The notes: generated by a model from the sequence alone, not told the origin. Shown: positions 25,969 through 33,610, numbered from the stretch's first letter. The stretch is 33,769 nucleotides of DNA from Dolosicoccus paucivorans (GCF_900100125.1 NZ_FNEL01000016.1:1-33769); one strand, 5' to 3'. Numbers and translations: made by a program.

Positions 25969-26520
25969 TTAATTAAAAGGATTAAACTGGAACCATGCTT
26001 GTTGTGCCCATTCAGATAAAATAGGGGTGGAAGAAACAATTCTAAAAGCGATTGGGTTATTGACAAATTGTTGTTGGATCCATTCAATAGGAATAAGCGA
26101 TAAGATAAATAATCCAACGAAAATAAACGTGAAGGTTATCAATAAATTAACAAATCCCCCACCTAGTCGGTTAACGTAATGAAACCCTTCAAAGTAACTT
26201 AGCGGACGAAGGGCGGCTAAAACAAATTGTGTCAGTAGCCAACCTATGAAAAAGACTAAGACAAACGAAATCGCTCGGTAAAACGCTTCATCAACTTGAA
26301 AGCTCGCTTGTTGGTTATAAAGCGCTAAATCACTTGTACGTTGAACAGAAGGAAAGGGAACAATCATTTCAAGATAAGGGGTTAGTTTTTGAGCAAAACT
26401 ACTAGCAAATAACGTCGTCAAACTAAAGCTTGCGACTTTAACTACTTGTAAAACTAACCCTTTTCGGTAACCTACATAAAAGCTATATAGTAATATAATT
26501 AGAATAATAAAAGTAAGCAT
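25969..26520 (-). CDS. cvpA: CvpA family membrane protein
   Basis: This 183-residue protein has four predicted membrane helices (MLTFIILIILLYSFYVGYRK; VVKVASFSLTTLFASSFAQK; ISFVLVFFIGWLLTQFVLAA; LLITFTFIFVGLFILSLIPI) and the family's GGGFVNL loop. CvpA proteins are associated with colicin V production in E. coli and with envelope integrity elsewhere. It sits between zapA (8 bases away) and mutS2 (14 bases away) in the standard order. An AGGAG site precedes the ATG. Confidence 0.88.
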   Translation of the reverse strand: MLTFIILIILLYSFYVGYRKGLVLQVVKVASFSLTTLFASSFAQKLTPYLEMIVPFPSVQRTSDLALYNQQASFQVDEAFYRAISFVLVFFIGWLLTQFVLAALRPLSYFEGFHYVNRLGGGFVNLLITFTFIFVGLFILSLIPIEWIQQQFVNNPIAFRIVSSTPILSEWAQQAWFQFNPFN

Positions 26521-26528
26521 AAATTCTC

Positions 26529-26873
26529 CTATTCTTTAGGCTGTTGTTGTTTGATGAAAGGAATGTCGTACTCTTCATCAATCGGATCAGGAATCTTTCG
26601 CTCATAAGGTACTTTTGGCTGTTCTTTTAATCGTTTAATTTCCTGTTCTAATTCGATAATTTTTGCTTCTTGTGTTAATTGATCAGATACAGCATTGACA
26701 GCCATCAATAAACTCTGGTCCATAATCGACAGTGTCGGATCAATTTGAGAGAGTTGGTCTAGTTGTTGGTTAACTAAATCAACTACTGCAGACATGTGAT
26801 CTGGTGACTTATTCCCTTTAATGGTATAATGCTTGTTAGCAATTTTTGCATCAAAATATTGTGTATTAGACAT
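26529..26873 (-). CDS. zapA: Cell division protein ZapA
   Basis: This 114-residue protein bundles FtsZ filaments. It has the ZapA N-terminal strand pair (AKIANKHYTIKG), a helical middle (HMSAVVDLVNQQLDQLSQ) and a C-terminal coiled coil (EAKIIELEQEIKRLKEQ), followed by a Pro/acidic tail. The length is slightly longer than the usual 85-100 because of that tail. It is the first gene of zapA-cvpA-mutS2-trxA, divergent from rnhC, with AAGGAGG 7 bases from the ATG. Confidence 0.9.
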   Translation of the reverse strand: MSNTQYFDAKIANKHYTIKGNKSPDHMSAVVDLVNQQLDQLSQIDPTLSIMDQSLLMAVNAVSDQLTQEAKIIELEQEIKRLKEQPKVPYERKIPDPIDEEYDIPFIKQQQPKE

Positions 26874-26974
26874 ATCGATCCTCCTTGTTTGGAAAACATC
26901 TTACAAGTTATTTTAACAAAATTTCAGCAAAAATACATCCGCCCAAGGCATGAGGGCAAAAAGGAGCGACTTAA

Positions 26975-27907
26975 ATGAGTTATATTACACTAAACATGTC
27001 ACCTCAACAAATAGAAACCCTTCACCGTCATTATCAAAACCAACTAATTAAACCGGTCCCTCACAGTCTTTTCCGGGTTAAGACAACTAATGGCGTCACG
27101 ATTACTGCTTACAAAAGTGGTAAAGTGCTATTTCAAGGTAACAAAGCAATCCAAGAAGCCAGCCAGTGGGAACAAGTTTCGTCTGTCTCCACACCTTCTT
27201 CAAAATCCAATCCAAAAGCTAAGCTAAGTCCCCAAGAGTTACCGGCCAACTTTTCATCATGGACTATTATTGGCAGTGATGAAGTTGGAAATGGTAGCTA
27301 TTTTGGTCCTTTAACTGTGTGCGCTGTTTATTTAGATAGGCCTTTAATTAAAAAGGCTCAATTATTAGGGGCTAAAGACTCTAAGCAACTAACAGATCAG
27401 CGGATTCGCCAAATTGCCGCCCAACTTAAACAAGATATCCCTTATGCTCTAACTATTTGTACGCCAACAGAGTATAATCAACTGAACCAAACTCTTAACG
27501 CCAACGCAATGAAAGTTCATTTGCATAACTTAACGATTCAGCAACTTTACCAAAAATTATCTAAAGACCAAAAAGATTCATTGCAAGCGGTCTTTATTGA
27601 TGAATTCACTTCACCTAAACGTTACAAAGAATACTTAAAAAAAGAAACAAATCCTTATCAAGGTAAAATGTTATTCGCTAGACAAGGAGAAGGAAAACAT
27701 TTAGCAGTGGCTTGTGCATCAATTATCGCCCGAGAGGCTTTTTTAACTTCTTTAGAAGAACTAGGAAAACCTTACGGTTTAACTCTTCCTTCTGGGGCAG
27801 GTGCTAATGTAGACCGAATCGGACGTCAACTTGTTAAAGATTATGGCCGTCATATGTTACCTTCCGTGGCCAAAATGCACTTTGCTAATACAAATAAAAT
27901 TACTTAG
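26975..27907 (+). CDS. rnhC: Ribonuclease HIII
   Basis: RNase HIII cleaves RNA in RNA-DNA hybrids. The 310-residue protein has the N-terminal TBP-like substrate domain (DUF3378, about 1-85) and the catalytic domain starting with SDEVGNGSYFGPL (Asp102, Glu103). A further acidic cluster is FIDEFTSPKRY (about 209-219), and the basic-aromatic C-terminus has SGAGANVDRIG. The family usually reads GxGDYFGP, and here the third acidic residue of that motif is Ser; the known metal ligands appear kept. It is divergent from zapA, a conserved pairing. The start is ATG with AAAAGGAGCG upstream. A terminator follows. Confidence 0.93.
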   Translation: MSYITLNMSPQQIETLHRHYQNQLIKPVPHSLFRVKTTNGVTITAYKSGKVLFQGNKAIQEASQWEQVSSVSTPSSKSNPKAKLSPQELPANFSSWTIIGSDEVGNGSYFGPLTVCAVYLDRPLIKKAQLLGAKDSKQLTDQRIRQIAAQLKQDIPYALTICTPTEYNQLNQTLNANAMKVHLHNLTIQQLYQKLSKDQKDSLQAVFIDEFTSPKRYKEYLKKETNPYQGKMLFARQGEGKHLAVACASIIAREAFLTSLEELGKPYGLTLPSGAGANVDRIGRQLVKDYGRHMLPSVAKMHFANTNKIT

Positions 27908-27948
27908 AAAAATCTCCTTTACCCACAGCGGGATAAAGGAGATTTTTT
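27908..27948. terminator. Bidirectional terminator between rnhC and the SirTM operon end
   Basis: The arms AAATCTCCTTTA and TAAAGGAGATTT, with an inner CCC/GGG pairing and A/T-runs on the two sides, stop both converging transcripts. Confidence 0.9.
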
Positions 27949-28954
27949 AAAGTTGATATTCTTGGGCAATAATGTTTAAACTGTTCATTCGTTGTTTAAT
28001 ACCCGGAGCCAATAAACATAAGAGCACTTCGTCTGTCTTAAAGTAATCAATCCATTGATCTAATTTTTCTTTTAATTGTTGGCGACTCGCAACGAAGACT
28101 CGGTGCTCTTGAGCTTTAATGCGTTCCTTTTGTTCCGTTGTCAGCGGATAGTCACGAGCGGTAGCTACGCTTGGAATGCGTTTGAAATGACTAAAATCAT
28201 CTTGACCAAGAAGCCATAAATGAATGGCTTTTCCTAATTCTTCTGCTTCTTTTTCTGTTTCTCCGATGGCTGCAAAAACAGCCACCATTGTCCCTTTAGG
28301 TAGCTTAGACGAATTAGGAACGAATTGATCATTATAAGCTTGAAGTGCTTCTTTTCCTACTTCAAAGCGATCCCCTGGAATCCCTGGAAAAAGGCCGTAA
28401 CAATACTTGACTCCCGATTGAGCAGCATACTCTGCATTACGAACACTCGTACTTAACATCCATATTTCCGGAGACTCTTCCACGACGGGGCGAGCAGTTA
28501 ATTCTTTAAACCGGAAATCTTCTGGCATTTGAGGGTACAAATAAGCTTTTAAATCTTCGATCGCTGATTGGTAACTTCGTTTATCTTTTCCTTCGTTTAA
28601 CGCTTCATTGACCCACTTTGTTCCAACCGTATTCCCCACGCCTAAATCAATCCGACCTCGGTGAGTGGCTTGGAGTAAACGAATATTTTCAGCGACTTTA
28701 TAAGAACTATAATGAGGAATCATGACCCCACCAGAACCTATTTTAATGTGCTCAGTATGATCCGCGATATGCATCATTAATAACTCAGGACTGCTACTAG
28801 CAAAAGCAGGAACATCATGATGTTCTGCGACCCAAAACCGTTTAAAACCTAATTGCTCCGCATGACGAGCGAGGGCGACGGTATTTTGAATAGCATCATA
28901 ACTTGTCTCACCTTCATCAATTTGAGCATAATCTAAAATACTAAATTGAACCAT
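27947..28954 (-). CDS. Luciferase-like flavin monooxygenase (SirTM-operon type)
   Basis: This 335-residue LLM-class protein is expected to use reduced flavin (FMNH2) and oxygen. Family signs are the N-terminal SILDYAQIDEG, the flavin-site segment FWVAEHHDVPAFASSSPELL (about 41-60), IKIGSGGVMIPHYSS and GRIDLGVGNTVGTKW (about 100-114). Most family members read LGxGRAPGTD at the last motif, so this subgroup differs. It is the last gene of the gcvH-L/macrodomain/sirTM/lplA/OYE operon, and its ATG follows the stop codon of the OYE gene without a gap. Its role in that pathway is not established; acting on oxidised lipoyl groups is a guess. Confidence 0.85.
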   Translation of the reverse strand: MVQFSILDYAQIDEGETSYDAIQNTVALARHAEQLGFKRFWVAEHHDVPAFASSSPELLMMHIADHTEHIKIGSGGVMIPHYSSYKVAENIRLLQATHRGRIDLGVGNTVGTKWVNEALNEGKDKRSYQSAIEDLKAYLYPQMPEDFRFKELTARPVVEESPEIWMLSTSVRNAEYAAQSGVKYCYGLFPGIPGDRFEVGKEALQAYNDQFVPNSSKLPKGTMVAVFAAIGETEKEAEELGKAIHLWLLGQDDFSHFKRIPSVATARDYPLTTEQKERIKAQEHRVFVASRQQLKEKLDQWIDYFKTDEVLLCLLAPGIKQRMNSLNIIAQEYQL

Positions 28955-30160
28955 TTAACTTTCGTCCTTTGAATTATAATTGCTCGATAAGGTGCGCATT
29001 TCATCTCGAGTCTTTTTAGATAAAGCGCCTCCTAAATCCATCATATAAACAATATCTTTAAACGCTGCTTCGGGAATTGCTAAGTCGATCCGCTTTTCTT
29101 CAGTTAAAGATAAATCAATCTTATCTTCTTGACCCTCTTTTAACTTCGTTACAAAATCAGGTTCCGTCACAAAGGGTGCGGACATGCCGATAAAATCAGC
29201 GAACTGCAAGGCTTCCAATGCTTTTTGGGGTGAATTAATTCCGCCTGTTGCCATAATCGGTAAACGACCTTTAAAGTGTTCGTAAACCACCTCATTCATG
29301 TAACGACCTTCATGTTTAGCTGAGCGAATTTTTTGTAAGTAAATATTTTTGCCCCAACTTGCGGTAGCGTAATAGTCAATTTGGGCAATATCTAATATTT
29401 CATCTACAAACTGGTTAAATTCTTCAACTGAATAACCAATCTCGCTTCCTCTTGCTTCTTCAGGAGTGCCTCTAAAACCTAAAATAAACGTATCCGGTGC
29501 ACCTTCTTCTTCAATGGCTTCTCGGACTGCTTTAAAGATTTCTAATCCCAAACGAGCACGGTTTTCGAAGCTTTCACCGCCGTATTCATCCGTTCGCTTA
29601 TTGGAAAAAGGTGAAAAGAATTGTTGAATTAATAAACGTTGGGCGACGGACACTTCTACTCCGTCAAATCCTGCTTTAATAGCACGTTTTGTAGCGTCTT
29701 TATATTGTTGGATAATTTGATTAATTTTACGCTTGGACATCGGATAAACTTTATGAGGAAATGGCGTATTAAGTTCCATCTCACTGGGTCCGAATACTAA
29801 CCCGTAGTCTCTTCTTGCGATATCAGCAAATTGACCGGCGTGAGTCAACTGTAAAATAGCTTTATTTCCTTGAGATTTCATCGCTTGAGCTAATTGAGTC
29901 AAACCTGGAATTTGGCGGTCATCATAAGCCGCAATACCATATTCAAACAACTGCCCAAAAGGCTCAATATAAGCAGCTCCCGTTACTTGCATGCCTGCAG
30001 ATCCTGCTCGACGTTTAGCATAATCAATTTCATCTTGAGTCACATACCCTTCTAACGTAGAAGCGTTAATAACAATGGGTGACAACACAAAACGATTAGC
30101 TAACTCCACTCCATTAGGTAACGTCAGGGGTTCAAACAATGGTTGATATATTGGATTCAT
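28955..30160 (-). CDS. Old Yellow Enzyme-like FMN protein with altered active site (SirTM-operon type)
   Basis: This 401-residue TIM-barrel flavoprotein is of the OYE/NADH:flavin oxidoreductase family, without the C-terminal iron-sulfur and NAD domains of enoate reductases. Seen are LANRFVLSPIV (20-30), AILQLTHAGQ (101-110), the barrel segment GFDGVEVSVAQRLLIQQFFS (164-183) and the downstream SNKRTDEYGG. In ordinary OYEs the barrel segment reads HxxNxY, where His and Asn bind the substrate carbonyl and Tyr is the proton donor. Here the positions are Ser171, Gln174 and Leu176, so standard alkene reduction is unlikely. It lies 22 bases after lplA and adjoins the LLM gene. Confidence 0.87.
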   Translation of the reverse strand: MNPIYQPLFEPLTLPNGVELANRFVLSPIVINASTLEGYVTQDEIDYAKRRAGSAGMQVTGAAYIEPFGQLFEYGIAAYDDRQIPGLTQLAQAMKSQGNKAILQLTHAGQFADIARRDYGLVFGPSEMELNTPFPHKVYPMSKRKINQIIQQYKDATKRAIKAGFDGVEVSVAQRLLIQQFFSPFSNKRTDEYGGESFENRARLGLEIFKAVREAIEEEGAPDTFILGFRGTPEEARGSEIGYSVEEFNQFVDEILDIAQIDYYATASWGKNIYLQKIRSAKHEGRYMNEVVYEHFKGRLPIMATGGINSPQKALEALQFADFIGMSAPFVTEPDFVTKLKEGQEDKIDLSLTEEKRIDLAIPEAAFKDIVYMMDLGGALSKKTRDEMRTLSSNYNSKDES

Positions 30161-30181
30161 CGATCGGTATCCTTTCTTTAA

Positions 30182-31201
30182 TTACTCAACTAATAATTGG
30201 ACTAATTCATCAGCCGTCACGTAGCCAAAGTATTCATTCAATTGAATTGAGTGTAACGCTTTGGCCAGGTCTTCTTCTTTTAGTCGTTGACCCGTTAATA
30301 ATGTTTCCACATCTTTAATATCTTCACTTCCGAAAAAGTCGCCATAAATTTTAATATGCCTAATACGTCCTTTATCGACATTTAAATGAATTTCAACAAG
30401 ACCTCCGGGAAACTTACGATGCTTTACTTGTTCATAAACGGGATCTTGTCCATAGTTCCATTGCCAATTTTGATATTTATCTTCGCAAGCTTGATCAATA
30501 ACTGCCCAATCGTCTTTGCTTAATTGATAAACTGGTGCTTCTTCTAAATGGTCGACACCTAGTATACGACACGTAATTAAATCCACAATTTCTTGATGGG
30601 TTAAATCTTGGTATTCAGGCGCTAAAAATTCTCGAATACCACGAACCCGTTTACGAATGGAATCAATCCCTTTTGATGTGATCTTTTGGTTATCTGGAGT
30701 TAAGACTTGCCCTAAAGTGTCGTAATCAACATCGATTAAAACGGAATACCCGGCATGAACTTTACCTTTAACTTTGCGCATGGCAGCGCCTGATATTTTA
30801 TATCCATCCACTTCTAAGTCATTGCGTCCTGCCATTTTAACGTCTTTTACCCCAAGTACTTTTAGCACTTCAATAACTGGCTCATATAGTTTAGCGTAAT
30901 CAGCATACATTGAAGTATCTTTAAAGATGTAACAAAAAGCAGGCGAACCTTCATCAATATATAATGCCCCGCCCCCGGTATCACGTCTTGAGATTTTAAT
31001 GTCATGAGCTTTAGCGAAGGCTAAGTCAATTTCTTTTTTAGTATTTTGATAACGACCGATTTGAACTTTCGGCTCACTTAAATAAGGGAAAATAAGATCA
31101 TCATCCACATCTAAATGGTGGATAATATAATCTTGCATCGCCATATCTACCCCAGCATCATAAAAATATTCGCCGTTTCGTTTGTTTTGGATTAATTTCA
31201 T
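30182..31201 (-). CDS. lplA2: Lipoate-protein ligase (LplA2 type)
   Basis: The enzyme activates lipoate with ATP and attaches it to the lysine of a carrier protein. The 339-residue protein has the biotin/lipoyl transferase core with KISRRDTGGGALYIDEG (about 69-85), DLEVDGYKISGAAMRK (about 127-142, with the lipoyl-adenylate-binding Lys) and HAGYSVLIDVD. The C-terminal accessory domain has FPGGLVEIHLNVDKG. It is 4 bases downstream of sirTM. In the known operon the ligase serves the operon-encoded GcvH-like protein rather than the general lipoyl proteins; that specificity is inferred here. Confidence 0.92.
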   Translation of the reverse strand: MKLIQNKRNGEYFYDAGVDMAMQDYIIHHLDVDDDLIFPYLSEPKVQIGRYQNTKKEIDLAFAKAHDIKISRRDTGGGALYIDEGSPAFCYIFKDTSMYADYAKLYEPVIEVLKVLGVKDVKMAGRNDLEVDGYKISGAAMRKVKGKVHAGYSVLIDVDYDTLGQVLTPDNQKITSKGIDSIRKRVRGIREFLAPEYQDLTHQEIVDLITCRILGVDHLEEAPVYQLSKDDWAVIDQACEDKYQNWQWNYGQDPVYEQVKHRKFPGGLVEIHLNVDKGRIRHIKIYGDFFGSEDIKDVETLLTGQRLKEEDLAKALHSIQLNEYFGYVTADELVQLLVE

Positions 31202-31205
31202 TCGG

Positions 31206-32090
31206 TCACGACCTTTCGTTTATCATTACTAAATCTGCTAAAATTGCTTGAATATCTTCTTTCAACCAAGAAGTCCGTTCCTTAATTTGAGGGTCTAAAG
31301 CGTAATTTCGTTGATTAAGCGTCACGTATTGCGTTTTTGGATGTGCTTTCACCCACTGTTGGAAGGGACGTTTAATATATTGAGGAGTAGTAAACCCTAC
31401 CCCAATTTCTAAAAATAAAAGCTTTTTGTCTTCATGATCTTTTAAAAACTGCTCGTATTTAAATCGCTGTCTGGCGAACTGATCGTCTTCCACCATGCCT
31501 CGCACTGCGTCGCGTTTATTCATTTCTAACGGCGCTTGGCACTTAGGACAATAAGGAATTAAATCTTGAGGGATGAGTAAATTTTCTTGTTCATCGACCA
31601 TTTGCCACATTAATGCTTCATCTTCATAAAGAGTATTATGACACTGCTTGGAGCACTGCATTTTGCCGTATTCTCCTTGCATTTGGAAGATACGGTCCAT
31701 ATCGTAATCGTTGAATCGGTATCTATTATCCGCATTAGTCGTTAAAATAAAATAGTTTTTATCTTTTAATAAGGTACTTAATTGTTGATAAATGATTAAA
31801 GGGTTTGTGTTAAAATAATTCAATAAAATAAACTTGCTTTCAAACGCCCAATACGTTTGCCAGGTAGGAAAATTATAAAGAGCAGCGTGTAACATATCTA
31901 AAAAACCATATTCATCAATAAACGCTTTAAAGTTTTCTTCAAAACGAGGCCCGTGGTATGTAAAACCGCCGGCAGCCGACATGCCTGCACCTGTTCCTAC
32001 GACAATCCCGTCTGCTTCTTGCATTAAGTTATACAGTTGTTGGATGCGCTCTTCATAATGCTCGCTATTAATTCTATTCCAATGAGTCAT
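31206..32090 (-). CDS. sirTM: Class M sirtuin, protein ADP-ribosyltransferase (SirTM)
   Basis: SirTM proteins transfer ADP-ribose from NAD to lipoylated GcvH-L rather than deacetylating proteins. In this 294-residue protein the NAD-binding GTGAGMSAAGG lies at 32-42. TTNAD (117-121) replaces the usual TQNID. FQMQGEYG carries Gln138 at the place of the catalytic His of deacetylases. A Cys4 zinc site is formed by CSKQC (146-150) and CPKC (181-184). The length and the His-to-Gln change are hallmarks of class M. The start overlaps the end of the macrodomain gene by 17 bases, behind GAGGAG, so the pair is translationally coupled. Confidence 0.93.
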   Translation of the reverse strand: MTHWNRINSEHYEERIQQLYNLMQEADGIVVGTGAGMSAAGGFTYHGPRFEENFKAFIDEYGFLDMLHAALYNFPTWQTYWAFESKFILLNYFNTNPLIIYQQLSTLLKDKNYFILTTNADNRYRFNDYDMDRIFQMQGEYGKMQCSKQCHNTLYEDEALMWQMVDEQENLLIPQDLIPYCPKCQAPLEMNKRDAVRGMVEDDQFARQRFKYEQFLKDHEDKKLLFLEIGVGFTTPQYIKRPFQQWVKAHPKTQYVTLNQRNYALDPQIKERTSWLKEDIQAILADLVMINERS

Positions 32091-32943
32091 AAGGTTGCTC
32101 CTCTAATAATCTTTGATAAATTGATTGGTCTTCATCGCTATAAACACAAAAGATCACTTGAAGATCACTTTGTGTGTGCTTTAAATAATGGCAAACTGTT
32201 TCGTAAGCTACTTGAGCAGCAAGTTCTTTAGGATAACCAAATTGACCGGTAGAAATACTACAAAAAGCAAGACTTTTCAACCCTAGTTCATCTGCCTTTT
32301 TTAAGCAAGATCGATAACATTTTTGTAGCTGATGTTTTTTAATTTCGTTGACTTCACCTGTAATAATCGGTCCAACGGTATGAATAACATATTCACAGGG
32401 TAAATTATACCCTGGAGTGACGCGTGCTTTCCCGACAGGTTCTTTGCGCCCTTGTTCTTTCATCTCTTCAAACAACCGCAAACGCATTCGAACACCTGCG
32501 TAAGTATGGATTTGATTATCTATACAATGATGATTAGGTATAAAACATCCGAGCATCTCACTGTTGGCAGCGTTTACAATTCCGTCAACACTTAAATGGG
32601 TAATATCTCCTTGCCAAAGATATAAAGGTTTATAATCAGTGGATAAATCGTTCAAGGAAACGGTTGACACTTCTGTTCTTAATTCTTTTAACAAAGCATC
32701 TTCATTAGCTAAATAGTCACTACTTATATCAAAAGGTTCACGACGATTAATGAGGCCTCGCCAAATACTCATAAGATCCTTTGTTGTCCACGGCTTTGGT
32801 GGTAGCTTAAATTGGTCAGCGGAGGCCACTTCATACCTTAATCCTTGAAGCCGATTCGAGTGTTGATCAACTGGCTTTTGGCTTTCACATTCCTCAAGTA
32901 AATAATCAACCATTGAACGCAAGTAAACATCTTTAGGATGCAT
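32074..32943 (-). CDS. Zinc-containing macrodomain ADP-ribosyl hydrolase
   Basis: This 289-residue protein begins at the ATG 32941-32943 (AAAGGAG 5 bases upstream; an in-frame TTG at 32958 precedes that site and is rejected). A helical N-terminal extension (about 1-105) precedes the macrodomain, a combination typical of SirTM-linked members. The domain shows LWQGDITHLSVDGIVNAANS (109-128), the Zn-type loop GCFIPNHHCIDNQIH (132-146, likely zinc ligands Cys133, a His and Cys140), PGYNLPCEYVIHTVGP (177-192) and SISTGQFGYP (229-238). It probably removes ADP-ribose from the lipoylated carrier. It lies between gcvH-L and sirTM. Confidence 0.92.
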   Translation of the reverse strand: MHPKDVYLRSMVDYLLEECESQKPVDQHSNRLQGLRYEVASADQFKLPPKPWTTKDLMSIWRGLINRREPFDISSDYLANEDALLKELRTEVSTVSLNDLSTDYKPLYLWQGDITHLSVDGIVNAANSEMLGCFIPNHHCIDNQIHTYAGVRMRLRLFEEMKEQGRKEPVGKARVTPGYNLPCEYVIHTVGPIITGEVNEIKKHQLQKCYRSCLKKADELGLKSLAFCSISTGQFGYPKELAAQVAYETVCHYLKHTQSDLQVIFCVYSDEDQSIYQRLLEEQPYDSLE

Positions 32944-32961
32944 AAAATCTCCTTTCAAAAT

Positions 32962-32989
32962 AAAAAAGACAACGAGCTTCGTTGTCTTT
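32962..32989 (-). terminator. Terminator-like hairpin between gcvH-L and the macrodomain gene
   Basis: The arms AAAGACAACGA and TCGTTGTCTTT (perfect 11 bases) surround a 3-base loop, followed on the minus strand by T6. The hairpin begins 5 bases after the gcvH-L stop and ends within 10 bases of the macrodomain ribosome site, leaving no room for another promoter. It may act as an attenuator. Confidence 0.8.
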
Positions 32990-32994
32990 AAAAC

Positions 32995-33324
32995 TTACTT
33001 CTCAAGCGCTTGAAACTCTTCCTCATTAACATTGCTTAATTTTACTAGCCAATTTTCTTCTTCTTTTTCAGAGTTTAATAAACTTGGATTATCAACCGCT
33101 GCTTTATTCACTTCGATAATATCGCCTGCAATCGGTGAATCCAGTTCAAGCACTGACTTAGCTGCTTCAAGGTTAACTAGCGTGTCGCCTTCTTCAAGAT
33201 GGGATTCTTGAGTAAAATCAACAAATCCTACCGTCCCTAAATCATCTTGTAATTCAGGAGTCATTGATAAGGTGTAGATATCATCTTGTTTAGTAATAAA
33301 TAAAAAGTTTGCGCGTTTTTGCAT
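32995..33324 (-). CDS. gcvH-L: GcvH-like lipoyl carrier protein (GcvH-L)
   Basis: This small acidic lipoyl-domain protein is homologous to glycine-cleavage H protein but dedicated to the SirTM operon. The ATG at 33322-33324 is chosen (AGGAG 8 bases upstream; another ATG two codons earlier is only 2 bases from the site), giving 109 residues. The lipoyl lysine is Lys56 in NLEAAKSVLELDSPIAG. Asp27 lies in TPELQDDLG. From memory, these are the lipoylation site and an ADP-ribosylation site reported for the staphylococcal protein, so the numbering appears conserved. No glycine-cleavage P or T genes are nearby, which supports the non-GCS role. Confidence 0.92.
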   Translation of the reverse strand: MQKRANFLFITKQDDIYTLSMTPELQDDLGTVGFVDFTQESHLEEGDTLVNLEAAKSVLELDSPIAGDIIEVNKAAVDNPSLLNSEKEEENWLVKLSNVNEEEFQALEK

Positions 33325-33355
33325 AATCATTACTCCTTTGATCTAATTTGATTTT

Positions 33356-33385
33356 AGTATAACGAGAGAGTGCGATCAGTGTCAA
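33356..33385 (-). promoter_or_regulatory. Promoter of the GcvH-L/SirTM operon with overlapping palindrome
   Basis: On the minus strand, consensus TTGACA (33380-33385) and TATACT (33356-33361) are 18 bases apart, 31 bases upstream of the gcvH-L ATG. A palindrome TCAGT-GTCA-ACTGA (33376-33389) covers the -35 box and could be an operator. Confidence 0.75.
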
Positions 33386-33482
33386 CTGAGTTGCTTAATT
33401 TTGTAGAGTTATCTATTATTTTGTTGAAAATGCTAAATAAAAGAGGCTGTGACATAAGTCGACAGTTTCTTTAGAAAAATAA

Positions 33483-33529
33483 CCCCGTCAAAACATTTAT
33501 TCATCATGTTTTGACGGGGTTTTGGTATA
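33483..33529. terminator. Hairpin near the IS left end
   Basis: A perfect 14-base stem (CCCCGTCAAAACAT/ATGTTTTGACGGGG) has a 19-base loop and a T4 run on the plus strand. It probably shields the transposase gene from read-through transcription. Confidence 0.65.
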
Positions 33530-33558
33530 ATTAAGTATCGAATTGAATGAATAAAAAA

Positions 33559-33582
33559 GGCAGGAGACCACAACCTCCTGCC
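33559..33582 (+). other. Hairpin in the transposase leader
   Basis: GGCAGGAG and CTCCTGCC form a perfect 8-base stem around an 8-base loop, 28 bases before the transposase ATG and downstream of the presumed promoter. The GGAG core in the stem might also sequester a false ribosome site. It may limit transposase expression. Confidence 0.5.
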
Positions 33583-33610
33583 TAAGACAATCCAGAAAGG
33601 ACTATCTCTA

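Noticed and set aside
25911-26117. Minus-strand frame bridging cvpA and mutS2
   Set aside because: Out-of-frame shadow overlapping the 3' end of cvpA; no ribosome site or family.
32074-33324. Glycine cleavage system locus
   Set aside because: The H-like protein lacks any P- or T-protein partner and sits with SirTM, macrodomain and LplA, which identifies the ADP-ribosylation operon instead.
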